From NCBI RefSeq assembly GCF_030127125.1, contig NZ_CP126156.1, forward strand, positions 682,001-746,000: 64,000 nt of DNA, given 5' to 3'. This document shows positions 26,035 to 35,009 of this stretch, piece by piece. Numbering within the stretch: position 1 is the stretch's first letter; the number at the start of each line of letters is the position of its first letter. The stretch is from Halobaculum litoreum (GTDB lineage Archaea > Halobacteriota > Halobacteria > Halobacteriales > Haloferacaceae). Made by a program: the position numbers and the translations under genes. The notes beneath the pieces are model-generated. The model was given only the letters and a program-made list of their open reading frames with translations, ran no database searches and was not told where the DNA came from.

Positions 26035-26658
26035 GTGATCCACAACCTCGCCGCCGGCGTGCAGGCGTTCACCAGCAACGCGTTCCTCGTCGCCGGTCCC
26101 GCGAGCGCCGACTCGCCCGCGGCCGACGACGACGGCGACACCGGCCGGCGCGTCCTCGTCGACACCGGGTCGAACTTCGACGTGCTCCCCGGCATCGACG
26201 AGCGTGTCGACGACCTCGACGCCGTCGTCCTCACCCACACCCACCGCGACCACGTCGGCAACGTCAAGGCCGTGTGTGACGCGTACGGCGTCGAGACGTG
26301 GGGGTTCGACACGGAGCAGCCGGCCGTCGACAACGCGATCCCGGACGGGGGCACCGTCGAACTGGGGCTCGGGACGTACGAGGCGCTCCACACGCCCGGC
26401 CACAAGGACGACCACCTCTGTCTGTACGACGAGGCGGCGGGCGTGCTGTTCGCGGGCGACCTGATCTTCCAGAACGGCGGGTTCGGGCGGACGGACCTCG
26501 AGGAGGGCGACCGCGAGGCCCTGATCCGCAGCATCGACCGCGTTCGCGACCGCGTCGACGAGGGCCTCGCGGAGCTGCACGTCGGGCACGGGCCGAGCGT
26601 GCTCGACGCGCCGTTCGACCACGTCGAGCTGGCCGCGCGGGCGGCGCGGATGCGGTAG
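26035..26658 (+). CDS. MBL-fold metallo-hydrolase, GTG start
   Basis: This 207-residue metallo-beta-lactamase fold protein has the metal motif LTHTHRDHVGNV (H-x-H-x-D-H), later ligands in HTPGHKDDH and GDLIFQNGG, and a C-terminal HVGHGPS. It is of the glyoxalase-II/lactonase-like group; the substrate is unknown. Only the GTG at 26035 gives a start before the first beta-strand without overlapping the divergent upstream gene. Confidence 0.85.
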   Translation: MIHNLAAGVQAFTSNAFLVAGPASADSPAADDDGDTGRRVLVDTGSNFDVLPGIDERVDDLDAVVLTHTHRDHVGNVKAVCDAYGVETWGFDTEQPAVDNAIPDGGTVELGLGTYEALHTPGHKDDHLCLYDEAAGVLFAGDLIFQNGGFGRTDLEEGDREALIRSIDRVRDRVDEGLAELHVGHGPSVLDAPFDHVELAARAARMR

Positions 26659-26698
26659 CTCGCGCACCGCGGTCGGCTCCCCGTCGGCTCCTCGACGG

Positions 26699-26995
26699 CT
26701 ACTCGTCGGCGCCGTCCGCGACGTCGCCGTCCTCCCGCAGGCCGTAGTACCCCGGCTCCTCGTCGGTGCGCGGCTCGGCGACGACGAGGTCGTCGGCGTT
26801 GACGATCACCCACGGGATCGCCCAGTCGAGCAGGATCTCCTCGGTGCCCTCGTCGATCTCGGCGTCAGGCTCCAACCCCTGGAGGAGGCGTGCGATCTCG
26901 TACACCGTGTACATCTGTCCGGGCGCCAGCAGCTCCGCGGGCGTGTAGAAGTCGCAGGGATACAGCGCGGAGAAGTCGTCCTTGTCCGTCGGCAT
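26699..26995 (-). CDS. DUF5827-like conserved haloarchaeal protein
   Basis: This 98-residue acidic protein reads LYPCDFYTPAELL, MYTVYEIARLLQGL and IPWVIVNADDLVVAEPRTDEEPGYYGL. It matches my memory of the DUF5827 family of haloarchaea. There is a single Cys and no metal site. Function is unknown. It lies tail to tail with the MBL-fold gene and 50 bases after the cupin gene on the same strand. Confidence 0.7.
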   Translation of the reverse strand: MPTDKDDFSALYPCDFYTPAELLAPGQMYTVYEIARLLQGLEPDAEIDEGTEEILLDWAIPWVIVNADDLVVAEPRTDEEPGYYGLREDGDVADGADE

Positions 26996-27045
26996 ACACG
27001 GCCGTTGGCCCGGCCGCCGCTAAAGCCCGACGGCTCCGGCGTCGG

Positions 27046-27507
27046 TTACGTCGGGAGGTCCGCCGCGGTGCCGCACTCGGGACACTCGAACGCCATCCCC
27101 TCCTCGGCCGGGATCGCGGCGAGGGCGTCGTGGCCGCACTCGCGGCACTCGACCGGGACCCGGACCTCGGTGGAGTCGGCGGGCGCACCGAGCGCGAGCG
27201 CCTCGACGGGCTCGTCGCCCTCGTTGCTCCCCGTCTGGTACTCGCCGGGCGCGAAGCGGATCGCCTCGCCCGCGGCGACGTCGACCGTCTCCTCGGGCGT
27301 CTCGAACGTCGCCGTCCCCGAGAGGACCACGAACAGTTCCTCCTGGTCGAGGTGGGTGTGCATCCCGCCGGAGAACCCCTCTCCGGGTGCCAGTTCGTAG
27401 TGGTTGATCGCCAGGTCCTCGGCGCCCAGCGGGTCGGCCAGCTTCCGCATCGTCACGCCGTTGCCGAAGCCGCCCTCGGCTACGTCGTCGATGTCGACGT
27501 GTTCCAT
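27046..27507 (-). CDS. Cupin domain protein with C-terminal zinc ribbon
   Basis: The 153-residue protein has a cupin barrel at residues ~20-110 (PGEGFSGGMHTHLDQEELFVVLSG metal motif with H-x-H-x5-E; later FAPGEYQTGSN). A zinc ribbon follows with CREC and CPEC pairs at the C-terminus. The fusion suggests a metal-dependent sensor or small-molecule binding protein whose ribbon contacts a partner. Catalysis is not evident. Confidence 0.8.
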   Translation of the reverse strand: MEHVDIDDVAEGGFGNGVTMRKLADPLGAEDLAINHYELAPGEGFSGGMHTHLDQEELFVVLSGTATFETPEETVDVAAGEAIRFAPGEYQTGSNEGDEPVEALALGAPADSTEVRVPVECRECGHDALAAIPAEEGMAFECPECGTAADLPT

Positions 27508-27783
27508 CGTCCGTGGCCAGGGTCGGCTCCGTGATGAATCGTGCGCCGCCGGCAGCCCCCACTACCCCCCCTCGGCCGAGGCGGCCGGCCGCGGGCGACT
27601 CGCACACCGTGGTCACGTCGCCGGCGGTCGCCGCGACGGCCCCACCGGGGAACCAGTCGGCTCGTTCGACGTCGAGGTCCGCCGGCCGGCCGAGGATCGA
27701 CGGCGCCGTCGCTGGGCGGGTCGTGTCGAAAGAAACGCGAGGTCTGCTCGGACCCCCTCCGGGTCCGTTCGTCGTCGTCCGAC

Positions 27784-28383
27784 TTACTCGAACAGCTCGA
27801 CGGCCTGCTCGTAGCGCGTGCTGGGCTCGTCCCAGTCGACGACCTCGAAGAACGCGCTCACGAAGTCGCCGCGCGCCGGGCCGTAGTCGTAGTAGTACGA
27901 GTGCTCCCAGACGTCGAGCGCGAGGATCGGGTGGCCGCCCCAGATCGCGCCCTGGTCGTGCTTGTCGACGACCACGTTGCGGAGCTGGTTCGAGAACGTG
28001 TCGTACACGAGCAGCGCCCAGCCGGAGGCGTTGCCGGCGGCCGCCTCGAACTCGCCCTTCCACGCCTCGTAGGAGCCGAAGTCCTCGGCGATCCGGTCGG
28101 CGAGCGCGCCCGACGGCTCGTCGCCGCCCTCGGGGCTCATGTTCTGCCAGAACAGGTCGTGCAGGATGTGGCCCGACGAGTTGTGCGTCACGCTGCGGAT
28201 CGCGCTCGCGGACGAACCGAAGTCGCCGCTCTCGCGGTTCTCGGCGAGCGTCTCCTCGGCGGAGTTCCAGCCGTTGACGTACCCCTGGTGGTGGGTGTCG
28301 TGGTGCCACGTGAGCACCTGCTCGCTGATGTGCGGTTCGAGTGCGTCGTAGTCGTACGGCAGCGGGTCGAGTTCGTAGCTCAT
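27784..28383 (-). CDS. sod: Superoxide dismutase (Mn/Fe family)
   Basis: This enzyme converts superoxide to oxygen and hydrogen peroxide. The 199-residue protein has all metal-binding regions: LTWHHDTHHQGYVNG, HNSSGHILHDLFW, ALDVWEHSYYYDYG. Haloarchaeal enzymes of this kind use manganese. A strong promoter (CTTTAAC) and a GGAGGA ribosome binding site precede the gene, consistent with high expression. Confidence 0.96.
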   Translation of the reverse strand: MSYELDPLPYDYDALEPHISEQVLTWHHDTHHQGYVNGWNSAEETLAENRESGDFGSSASAIRSVTHNSSGHILHDLFWQNMSPEGGDEPSGALADRIAEDFGSYEAWKGEFEAAAGNASGWALLVYDTFSNQLRNVVVDKHDQGAIWGGHPILALDVWEHSYYYDYGPARGDFVSAFFEVVDWDEPSTRYEQAVELFE

Positions 28384-28421
28384 GATTGTGTTCCTCCGAC
28401 CGTTACAACGGCGCGATAGCT

Positions 28422-28428
28422 GTTAAAG
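28422..28428 (-). promoter_or_regulatory. TATA box of the superoxide dismutase gene
   Basis: CTTTAAC on the minus strand is 39 bases upstream of the ATG at 28383, and GGAGGA (28392-28397) sits in the leader as ribosome binding site. Confidence 0.55.
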
Positions 28429-28554
28429 ATTGAGAAGGTGACTGGTAGCACTTGACAAGACCGTTTCGATCCGCGCCCCGGTCGAGTCGGGCGATCGGCG
28501 GCGTCGCTCGGCCCGGGCCCTCGCGGGGTCGATTCACCTCAGGTTCGCGTACGT

Positions 28555-29796
28555 GTGCCCGCGTCGACAGCCGGGCGCGAACTCGCGGCCCGGCTCGCCG
28601 GTACCGACGGAGGAACCACTCCCACCCGAGTAGTGGGGGGTGTGCGCGGGTGGCGCGGCGTCGGACTGGTCGCGGGGTGGCAGGTGTCGGCGAGCGTCTG
28701 CTTCTACGCCGTGTTCGCGACGACGGCGTTCCTGCGGGCCGACTTCGGCCTCACGCGCTTCCGGACCGGGCTCGCGGTGACGGCGGTGATCGCCGGCTAC
28801 ACGCTCGCGCTGTTCGCCGCCGGCGCGGTCGTCGACGCCTACGGCGAGCGCCGTCCGATGGTCGGCGGGCTCTCGGCGATGGGGGCGGGCTGTGTCGCCG
28901 TCGCGTTCGCGCCCTCCTACCCGCTGGTGCTCGGGGCGCTGTTCCTCGTCGGCGTCGCCTACGCCACGGCGATGCCGGCGACGAACCGCGCGGTGCTGGT
29001 CGTCGCCCCCGACGGCGCCCGCAACCTCGCGATGAACGTGAAGCAGGTCGGCGTCACCGTCGGCTCGGGGCTGTCGGCCGGCGTCGTCACCGTCGCGGGC
29101 ACGGGCGGCGACTGGGGGACGGGTTCCTCGTCGCGGCCGGCGTCGCGGCGCTCGTCGCGCTCGCGTTCGCCGGCGGCTACGGCGGACGGCCGGGCTCGGG
29201 GGCTCGCGTTCCCCGACGTCCGCGGGCTGTTGGCGGGCGCGGGCTACCGCGGCCTGCTCGTCGCGGGCTTCTTCCTCGGCGCGGCGGTGTTCACCACGAC
29301 CGGCTACGTCGTGCTCTACATGACCGACTCCGTGCTCGCCTCGGCCGCGCTGGCCGGGGGCACGCTCGCCGCGATCCAGGGCACGGGCAGCCTCGGTCGC
29401 CTCGGAGGCGGCGCCATCGCCGACCGGCTCCCGACGCCGGCGGCGACGGCGAACGCGCGCGTCCTGCTCGTCCAGTCGGTCGTCACCGCCGTCGGCTTCG
29501 TCGTCGTCACGCTCGTCGGCGCGCCGACGGTCGCGGCCGTCGCGTTCGCGCTGTTGGGCTTCTTCGTCCTGGGGTTCCCGGGGATGTACTACGGCTGTCT
29601 CACCGCGCTCGTCGACGACGACGAGGTGGGCGCGGCGACGGCGGGCGGCCAGACCGCGATCAACCTCGGCGGCCTCCTCGCGCCCCCCGCCTTCGGCTAC
29701 CTCGCGGACACCGCCGGCTACGCGCTCGGCTGGTACGGGCTCGCGGGCTGTGCGGCGCTGGCGGCGGTCGCGCTGGTGCCGCTGGTGCGGGAGTGA
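28555..29796 (+). CDS. Major facilitator superfamily transporter with an internal out-of-frame stretch
   Basis: This 12-span MFS protein has 413 residues as read. The A-motif-like GAVVDAYGERRPMVGG follows span 2, and the repeat GGGAIADRLPT lies between spans 8 and 9. Between the G runs at 29114-29118 and 29198-29202 the open frame gives a Ser/Arg-rich stretch. The neighbouring frame gives the expected sixth membrane span (DGFLVAAGVAALVALAFAGG). One G added at the first run and one removed from the second restores it without changing length. The GTG at 28555 is uncertain; a start near 28633 would also fit. The substrate is unknown. Confidence 0.8.
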   Translation: MPASTAGRELAARLAGTDGGTTPTRVVGGVRGWRGVGLVAGWQVSASVCFYAVFATTAFLRADFGLTRFRTGLAVTAVIAGYTLALFAAGAVVDAYGERRPMVGGLSAMGAGCVAVAFAPSYPLVLGALFLVGVAYATAMPATNRAVLVVAPDGARNLAMNVKQVGVTVGSGLSAGVVTVAGTGGDWGTGSSSRPASRRSSRSRSPAATADGRARGLAFPDVRGLLAGAGYRGLLVAGFFLGAAVFTTTGYVVLYMTDSVLASAALAGGTLAAIQGTGSLGRLGGGAIADRLPTPAATANARVLLVQSVVTAVGFVVVTLVGAPTVAAVAFALLGFFVLGFPGMYYGCLTALVDDDEVGAATAGGQTAINLGGLLAPPAFGYLADTAGYALGWYGLAGCAALAAVALVPLVRE

Positions 29797-29826
29797 GGGC
29801 GCCCCGGCAGGGGGTCGCGGTCCGGG

Positions 29827-30450
29827 CTACTCGCCGCCGGCGATGGCGCCCGGCTCGTACGCCGCGTGCTGGCGGGTGTACTCCATCGTCGTCGCCACTG
29901 ACTCCGCGACCTCGGCGCCGGCCTCGCGCTCCACGATGTGCAGCGCCAGGTCGATGCCGGAGGTGACGCCGCCCGCGGAGAGCACGTCGCCGTCGTCGAC
30001 GACGCGCTCCTCGCGCACCTCCGCGGCCGTCTCCCGGAGGTCGTCGAGCGCCGAGGCGTGGGTCACCGCCGGCCGGCCGTCGAACACGCCCGCCTTCGCG
30101 AGCAGCATCCCGCCGGTGCAGACCGAGGCGACGGTCGCGCCGGCGTCGTGGTGGGCCGCGACGGCGTCGGGGACGGCGCCGCGCTCGTACTCGGCCCGCG
30201 CGCCGGCGCTGCTGCGGTCGTTCCAGCCGCCGCCCGGGACGACGAGCAGGTCCACCCCGCCCGGGTCGGGGAGCGCGCCCTCGCTCTCGACGCGCATGCC
30301 GTGGCTCGCGGTCACCGGACCCGGACCGTCGAGCGCGACCAGTCGGGTGTGGAAGTCGGCGCCGACGGCCTCGGCGTTGCGGAACACCTCGAACGGGCCG
30401 ACCGCGTCCAACTCGTCGAACCCCTCGTACAGCAACACGGCGACGTTCAT
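29827..30450 (-). CDS. DJ-1/PfpI family protein
   Basis: This 207-residue class I glutamine amidotransferase-like fold has the nucleophile elbow TVASVCTGGMLLAKAG and the partner acid in YEGFDELD. The type resembles AraC-associated or isonitrile-hydratase-like DJ-1 proteins (YTRQHAAYE ending, DLALHIVEREAG). The reaction is not predictable; candidates are isonitrile hydratase or deglycase. It lies tail to tail with the MFS gene. Confidence 0.85.
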   Translation of the reverse strand: MNVAVLLYEGFDELDAVGPFEVFRNAEAVGADFHTRLVALDGPGPVTASHGMRVESEGALPDPGGVDLLVVPGGGWNDRSSAGARAEYERGAVPDAVAAHHDAGATVASVCTGGMLLAKAGVFDGRPAVTHASALDDLRETAAEVREERVVDDGDVLSAGGVTSGIDLALHIVEREAGAEVAESVATTMEYTRQHAAYEPGAIAGGE

Positions 30451-30542
30451 GCCGGTCGTTCGGACGCCGGGGGGATAGCCGTGCCGAGGGCGGCGACGGA
30501 CGCGGCGACAAGACCCATCACGCAGCCGTCGCTGGCGTCGGT

Positions 30543-30683
30543 ATGGGTCACTGTCCCCACTGCGAGACCGACCTCCGCGAACTGGTCGAGAGCGACACCG
30601 ACGCCCGCTACGCCGGCGGCGTGACCGTGTGGGAGTGCGCCGCGTGCGGGGCGATCCTCGGGACGAGCGGCGTCGGCGTCTGA
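30543..30683 (+). CDS. Small zinc-finger protein
   Basis: This 46-residue protein has CPHC and CAAC pairs (MGHCPHCETDL ... VWECAACGAILG), a classic treble-clef/zinc-ribbon microprotein of the type widespread in haloarchaea. The ATG at 30543 and TGA at 30681-30683 fit the gap between the divergent DJ-1 gene and the convergent photolyase gene. Function is unknown; relatives bind zinc and affect stress or biofilm phenotypes. Confidence 0.75.
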   Translation: MGHCPHCETDLRELVESDTDARYAGGVTVWECAACGAILGTSGVGV

Positions 30684-30725
30684 GCGCTGTTCGCCGCTGG
30701 TCGCCGGCGGTCGGCTCCGGCCGGC

Positions 30726-32163
30726 TCAGTCGGCGCTGGCGCCCTCCTCCTCCTCGCCGCGGGCGCGCTTGAACATCGAGAGGGCCCGCTCGCGCATCTC
30801 CGAGTGGTCGACGACCGGGTCGGGGTACTGCGGCGCGAGCTGCCGGCGCCGGCCCACGGAAAGTTCGTGCCACGAGTGGACGTCGTCGGCGGAGACGCTC
30901 GCGAGTTCGGGGACGTACTCCTTGACGTACTCGGCGTCCGGGTCGTAGCGCTCGCCCTGCGTCATCGGGTTGAAGATGCGGAAGTACGGCTGGGCGTCCG
31001 TCCCGGTGGAGGCGGCCCACTGCCAGCCGCCGTTGTCGTTGGCGGTGTCGTGGTCCGCGAGGTGCTCCTTGAAGTGGGCGTAGCCGTGGCGCCAGTCCAG
31101 CAGGAGGTCCTTCGTGAGGAACGAGGCGACGATCATCCGCACGCGGTTGTGCATGTACGCCTCCGCCTTCAGCTGGCGCATCCCGGCGTCGACGATGGGG
31201 TAGCCCGTCTCCCCCTCCTTCCACGCCTGCAGGTCCGCCATCGCCTCGTCGTCGTCGCGCCACTCGATGTCGTGCTCGTACTCCTTGTAGTTGCGATCCA
31301 CCACCTCGGGATTCGCCCACAGCACCTGCGTGTAGAACTCCCGCCACGCGAGCTGCGACTGGAACTCCTCGACCGCCCCGACGGCGTCGTCGTCGCCGTC
31401 GGCGTCCGCCTCGGCCTTCGCGGTCGCCGTCGCCTCGTACACCTCGCGCACGCCGACGGTCCCCCACTTGAGGTCCGTCGAGAGCCGCGAGGTGGCGTGT
31501 TTCCCCGGATAGTCGCGGTCCTCGTCGTAGCGGTAGATCGCCTCCTCGCAGAAGGCGGCGAGGCGCTCGCGGGCGGCGGCGGTCCCCGCCTCCTGCACGT
31601 CCGCCGCCGGCTCGGAGAACCCCAGCTCCTCGACCGTCGGGAGGTCGGCGCCGGTCACGGCCGCGAGGTCGTCGGCGGTCGGCGCGTCGAACGGGTCGTG
31701 TTTGTCGCGGTCGCGCCACTTCTTCCAGAAGTAGGTGTAGACGGCGTACGGGTCGCCCGCGTTCGTCGTGATCGTGCCGGGCTCGTGGTGGACGGCGTCG
31801 TGGCGCGTCTCGCGGGCGACGCCGGCGTCGTCGAGCGCCATGCGGACCCGCGCGTCCCGCTCGCGGGCGAGCCCCGAGTAGTCCTCGTTCCAGAACACGG
31901 CGTCGGCGTCGTGCTCGGCGGCGAGTCGAGGGCTCGTCGGCGGGGTCGCCGCGGGCGACGACCAGGTCCGAGCCGCGGTCGCGGTAGTCGGCCCGCAGCG
32001 CGGCGAGCGCGTCGAGCATGAACCGGACGCGCGGGTCCGCCCCGTGTGCGAGCACGTCGTCGTCGAAGACGAACACCGGCACGACCGTGTCGCCGTCGGC
32101 GGCCGCGGCGAGCCCGCGGTTGTCGGCCACCCGGAGGTCCCGTCGGTGCCAGAACAGTCGCAT
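30726..32163 (-). pseudogene. phr: Deoxyribodipyrimidine photolyase, split by a one-base frameshift
   Basis: This is a light-driven repair enzyme for cyclobutane pyrimidine dimers. From ATG 32163 the antenna-domain start reads MRLFWHRRDLRVADNRGL. The FAD domain in another frame is complete, with WREFYTQVLWANPEV, GYPIVDAGMRQLKAEAYMHNR and GWQWAASTGTDAQPYFRIFNP. The frame changes near 31930-31932. Removing one G there joins the parts as ...ADEPRLAAEHDADAVFWNEDYSG, giving 478 codons plus stop. The residues across the joint fit class I photolyases. It is annotated as broken as given but most likely functional in the cell. Confidence 0.88.
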
Positions 32164-32268
32164 GGAGGTGTCCTCGGGGGGCGCGGTAGTAACGCTACTG
32201 GCGCCCGTCGCCGCGGGCGGGGCGTCGGCCGGGGTAGCTTCTTACGCCCCGGTCCGCTTCGGAGGGGT

Positions 32269-33267
32269 ATGACACACCGCGACGTCTCCCTGCCCGTCGC
32301 CGCCCAGCCCTCGCTCGACGGTGTCTTCTCGCTGGCCGAGGACGCCGAGGACCTCGGCTACGACCGGGTGTGGCTCCCCGAGACGTGGGGGCGCGACGCC
32401 GTGACGGCGCTCGCGCTCGCCGCCGAGCGCACCGACACCGTCGGCCTCGGCACCTCCATCGTGAACGTCTACTCCCGCTCGCCGGCGCTGCTCGGGCAGA
32501 CGGCGGCCACCCTGCAGGAGGCCAGCGACGGGCGGTTCCGCCTCGGGGTCGGCCCCTCCGGGCCGGCCGTGATCGAGGGGTGGCACGGCGCCGACTTCGG
32601 CAACCCCCTCAAGCGCACCCGCGAGGCGGTCGAGGTGACGAAACGCGTGCTCTCGGGCGAGCCGGTCGACTACGACGGCGACGTGTTCACCCTCGACGGC
32701 TTCCGACTCCGGCAGGGCCCGCCCGCCCACCCCGTCGCCGTCGACGCCGCGGGGATGGGACCGAAGGCGGTCGAACTGTGCGGGCGGTTCGCCGACGGCT
32801 GGCACGCGCTCATGCTCACGCCGGACGGCCTGCGCGAGCGCTTGGCGGCGTTCCGCCGCGGTGGGGAGTTGGGCGACCGCGAGCCCGACGACCAGCGAGT
32901 GACCGTGTCGCTCACCTGCTGTGCGCTCTCGGACGCCGACCGGGCGCGCGAGTCGGCCCGCCAGCACGTCGCCTTCTACGTCGCCGCGATGGGCGACTTC
33001 TACCGGAACGCCCTCGCCGCACAGGGCCACGGCGACGTCGCCGACACGATCCGTCGGCGGTGGCACGACGACGACCGCGAGGGCGCGCTGGCGGCGCTGG
33101 ACGACGACCTCCTCGACGACCTCGCGGCGGCGGGGTCGCCCGAGCGCGCCCGCGAGACGGTCGAGCGGTTCGCGGCCATCGACGGCGTCGACGCCGTGGC
33201 GGTGTCGTTCCCGCGCGCCGCCGAGGCCGACGAGATCCGCGAGACGATGGAGGTACTGGCGCCGTGA
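32269..33267 (+). CDS. Coenzyme F420-dependent LLM-class oxidoreductase (TIGR04024-like)
   Basis: This 332-residue TIM-barrel protein of the luciferase-like family reads LGYDRVWLPETWGRDAV, VGLGTSIVNVYSRSPALLGQTAATL and GRFRLGVGPSGP. This haloarchaeal subfamily (NP1902A type) is predicted to use F420 for hydride transfer; the substrate is unknown. GGAGGGG precedes the ATG at 32269. Its stop overlaps the next gene's GTG start (GTGA), so a regulator is co-translated with it. Confidence 0.88.
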   Translation: MTHRDVSLPVAAQPSLDGVFSLAEDAEDLGYDRVWLPETWGRDAVTALALAAERTDTVGLGTSIVNVYSRSPALLGQTAATLQEASDGRFRLGVGPSGPAVIEGWHGADFGNPLKRTREAVEVTKRVLSGEPVDYDGDVFTLDGFRLRQGPPAHPVAVDAAGMGPKAVELCGRFADGWHALMLTPDGLRERLAAFRRGGELGDREPDDQRVTVSLTCCALSDADRARESARQHVAFYVAAMGDFYRNALAAQGHGDVADTIRRRWHDDDREGALAALDDDLLDDLAAAGSPERARETVERFAAIDGVDAVAVSFPRAAEADEIRETMEVLAP

Positions 33268-34319
33268 GCGACGGGGACGCGAGCGACGGCGACCGGGAGG
33301 CCGGAGACGCGGCCGAGTCCGCGGTGGCGCCCGACGACGCGTTCGCCGCCCTCGGCGACGAGACGCGCCTGCGGACCGTGCGCGAACTCGCCGCGGCCGA
33401 GGGGCCGCTCGGGTTCACCGAGCTGTTCGAGCGCGTCGTCGACGACCCCGCGAAGCCGTCGGCGGGGTTCGCCTACCACCTGCGGAAACTGAACGGCCGC
33501 TACGTCGACACCGACGACGAGGGGCGCTACCGCCTGACGTTCGCCGGCCGGCAGGCCGCCCGCGCGCTCGCGGCCGGGGTGTACACCGAGCGGGTGGATC
33601 GGGACCCGGAGGGCGTCGACGGCGACTGCCCGGTCTGCGGGGCGGCGTCGCTGGAGGCGCGGATCGCCGACAACCACGTCGCCGTCGCCTGCGTCGCCTG
33701 CGGGACGGAACTGCTCGCGCTCCCGTTCCCCCCGAGCGGCGTCCGCGGCCGCGACACCGACGCCGTCCTCGACGCCTTCGACGCGTACCACCGCGCCCGG
33801 TTGCGCCAACTGGCGGACGGCGTCTGCCCCGACTGCGCGGGTCGCGCCGCCGGTCGGATCGCGTTCGTCGAACCGACCGCGCTCCCGGGCGTCCCCGAGG
33901 GGGAGTCGCGCCCGGTGGTCGCCGGCGCCTGCGAGGAGTGCGACTTCCTCGTCCGGGTGCCGGTGTCGGTCGCGCTCGCGGACCACCCGACCGTCGTCGC
34001 CTTCCTCGACGACCACGGGGTCGACGCCCGCGACCGTCCCCTGTGGAACCTCGGCCCCGAGTGGAGCGAGGCCGTGCTGTCGACCGACCCGCCCGCCGTC
34101 CGGGTGTCGGTCGCGCTCGGCGGCGAGGTGCTCGCCCTCCTCGTCGGCAACGGCCCGACGGTCGTGGACGCCGAGCGGACGAGCGACGGGACGCGAGAAC
34201 GCGGAGACAACGGGCGGAACGGCGGAGGCGACCGGGACGAGGTGGCGGGCGCGGCCGTCGGGGGAAGCGAGGACGATCGCGACGACGATCAGGAGGCGAC
34301 CGCGTCGGGGTCGTCGTAG
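33264..34319 (+). CDS. Winged-helix DNA-binding protein with zinc-binding C-terminus (DUF7351-like)
   Basis: This is a predicted regulator of 351 residues from a GTG that overlaps the oxidoreductase stop. The winged helix (LGDETRLRTVRELAAAEGPLGFTEL; GFAYHLRKLNGRYVDTDDEG) spans about 28-100. Metal-site pairs follow: CPVC, CVAC, CPDC and CEEC. The last ~50 residues are low-complexity acidic and overlap the tail of the proteasome beta gene by 31 bases. Architecture matches the gene at 9803-10705. Co-translation suggests it regulates, or is regulated with, the F420 enzyme. Confidence 0.8.
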   Translation: MSDGDASDGDREAGDAAESAVAPDDAFAALGDETRLRTVRELAAAEGPLGFTELFERVVDDPAKPSAGFAYHLRKLNGRYVDTDDEGRYRLTFAGRQAARALAAGVYTERVDRDPEGVDGDCPVCGAASLEARIADNHVAVACVACGTELLALPFPPSGVRGRDTDAVLDAFDAYHRARLRQLADGVCPDCAGRAAGRIAFVEPTALPGVPEGESRPVVAGACEECDFLVRVPVSVALADHPTVVAFLDDHGVDARDRPLWNLGPEWSEAVLSTDPPAVRVSVALGGEVLALLVGNGPTVVDAERTSDGTRERGDNGRNGGGDRDEVAGAAVGGSEDDRDDDQEATASGSS

Positions 34320-34987
34320 ACGCGGGCGTCGACGCCCGCGGCCGTGAGCGTCACCGACTGGAGCCCGTTGCCGGAGGCGGTGTCGCGCTCGCTCGCGGCG
34401 GCGACCGCCCGAGCCGCCAGCGCCTCGGCGTCGGCGACCGACAGCCCGGCCTCGTAGCCGTCCTCGAGGGTGCCGTAGGCGAAGGGCCCGCCGGAGCCGT
34501 CGGCGGCGAACGGCTGTTCGAGCACGGACCCCCCGGCGTCGAAGGTGAACAGCCGAGCCCGGTCGGCGTCGACGCCGCCCAGCAGGTGCTGGACGCCGTA
34601 CGGCTGTCGACGCATCGCGCTCGCCGCGTAGCCCGCGAGCGCCGTCGTCGACATCGTCCGGCCGCGCCGGAGTTCGTACAGCCGGCGTTCGGCGTCGAGG
34701 TCGGCGACGAGCGCCTGCGCCCCGGACACCGACCCGGTGAACGCCAGCGCCGCCGAGTCGCCGAGCGGGTGGACCTTCTGTGCGTCCTTGCTCGACACCA
34801 TGCGGCCGAGGCTCGCGCGGCGGTCCGACGCGAGCACCACCGCGTCGCCCGCCGCGCCACGGGGAGCGTCCGCGGCGTCGTCGCGACCGGTGTCGCCGTC
34901 GGCGGCGTGCTGGAACGTGTCGGTTCGTGCGACGATCCCGACGACGGTCGTGCCGAGGGACGTCTCGTTCGGAGTCGTGTCGTCCAT
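34289..34987 (-). CDS. psmB: Divergent proteasome beta subunit with insertion near the active site
   Basis: This is the Ntn-hydrolase beta subunit of the 20S proteasome, 232 residues. The expected processing site is L-G before T13, which becomes Thr1. Asp17 corresponds to D55 (LASDRRAS) and Lys33 to K71 (SSKDAQKV), so all three catalytic residues are present. About 26 extra acidic/Ala-rich residues lie between the first and second strands (positions ~22-47), which canonical beta subunits lack. The C-terminal part is shorter and more Ala-rich than PsmB. It overlaps the convergent regulator gene by 31 bases. Confidence 0.85.
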   Translation of the reverse strand: MDDTTPNETSLGTTVVGIVARTDTFQHAADGDTGRDDAADAPRGAAGDAVVLASDRRASLGRMVSSKDAQKVHPLGDSAALAFTGSVSGAQALVADLDAERRLYELRRGRTMSTTALAGYAASAMRRQPYGVQHLLGGVDADRARLFTFDAGGSVLEQPFAADGSGGPFAYGTLEDGYEAGLSVADAEALAARAVAAASERDTASGNGLQSVTLTAAGVDARVYDDPDAVAS

Positions 34988-35009
34988 ACGCTTCGGAGCG
35001 GCCGCCGAC

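Noticed and set aside
30726..34987. Possible defence island around the F420 enzyme, regulator and proteasome beta
   Set aside because: No nuclease, toxin, Cas, or restriction component is present; all members are housekeeping or metabolic.
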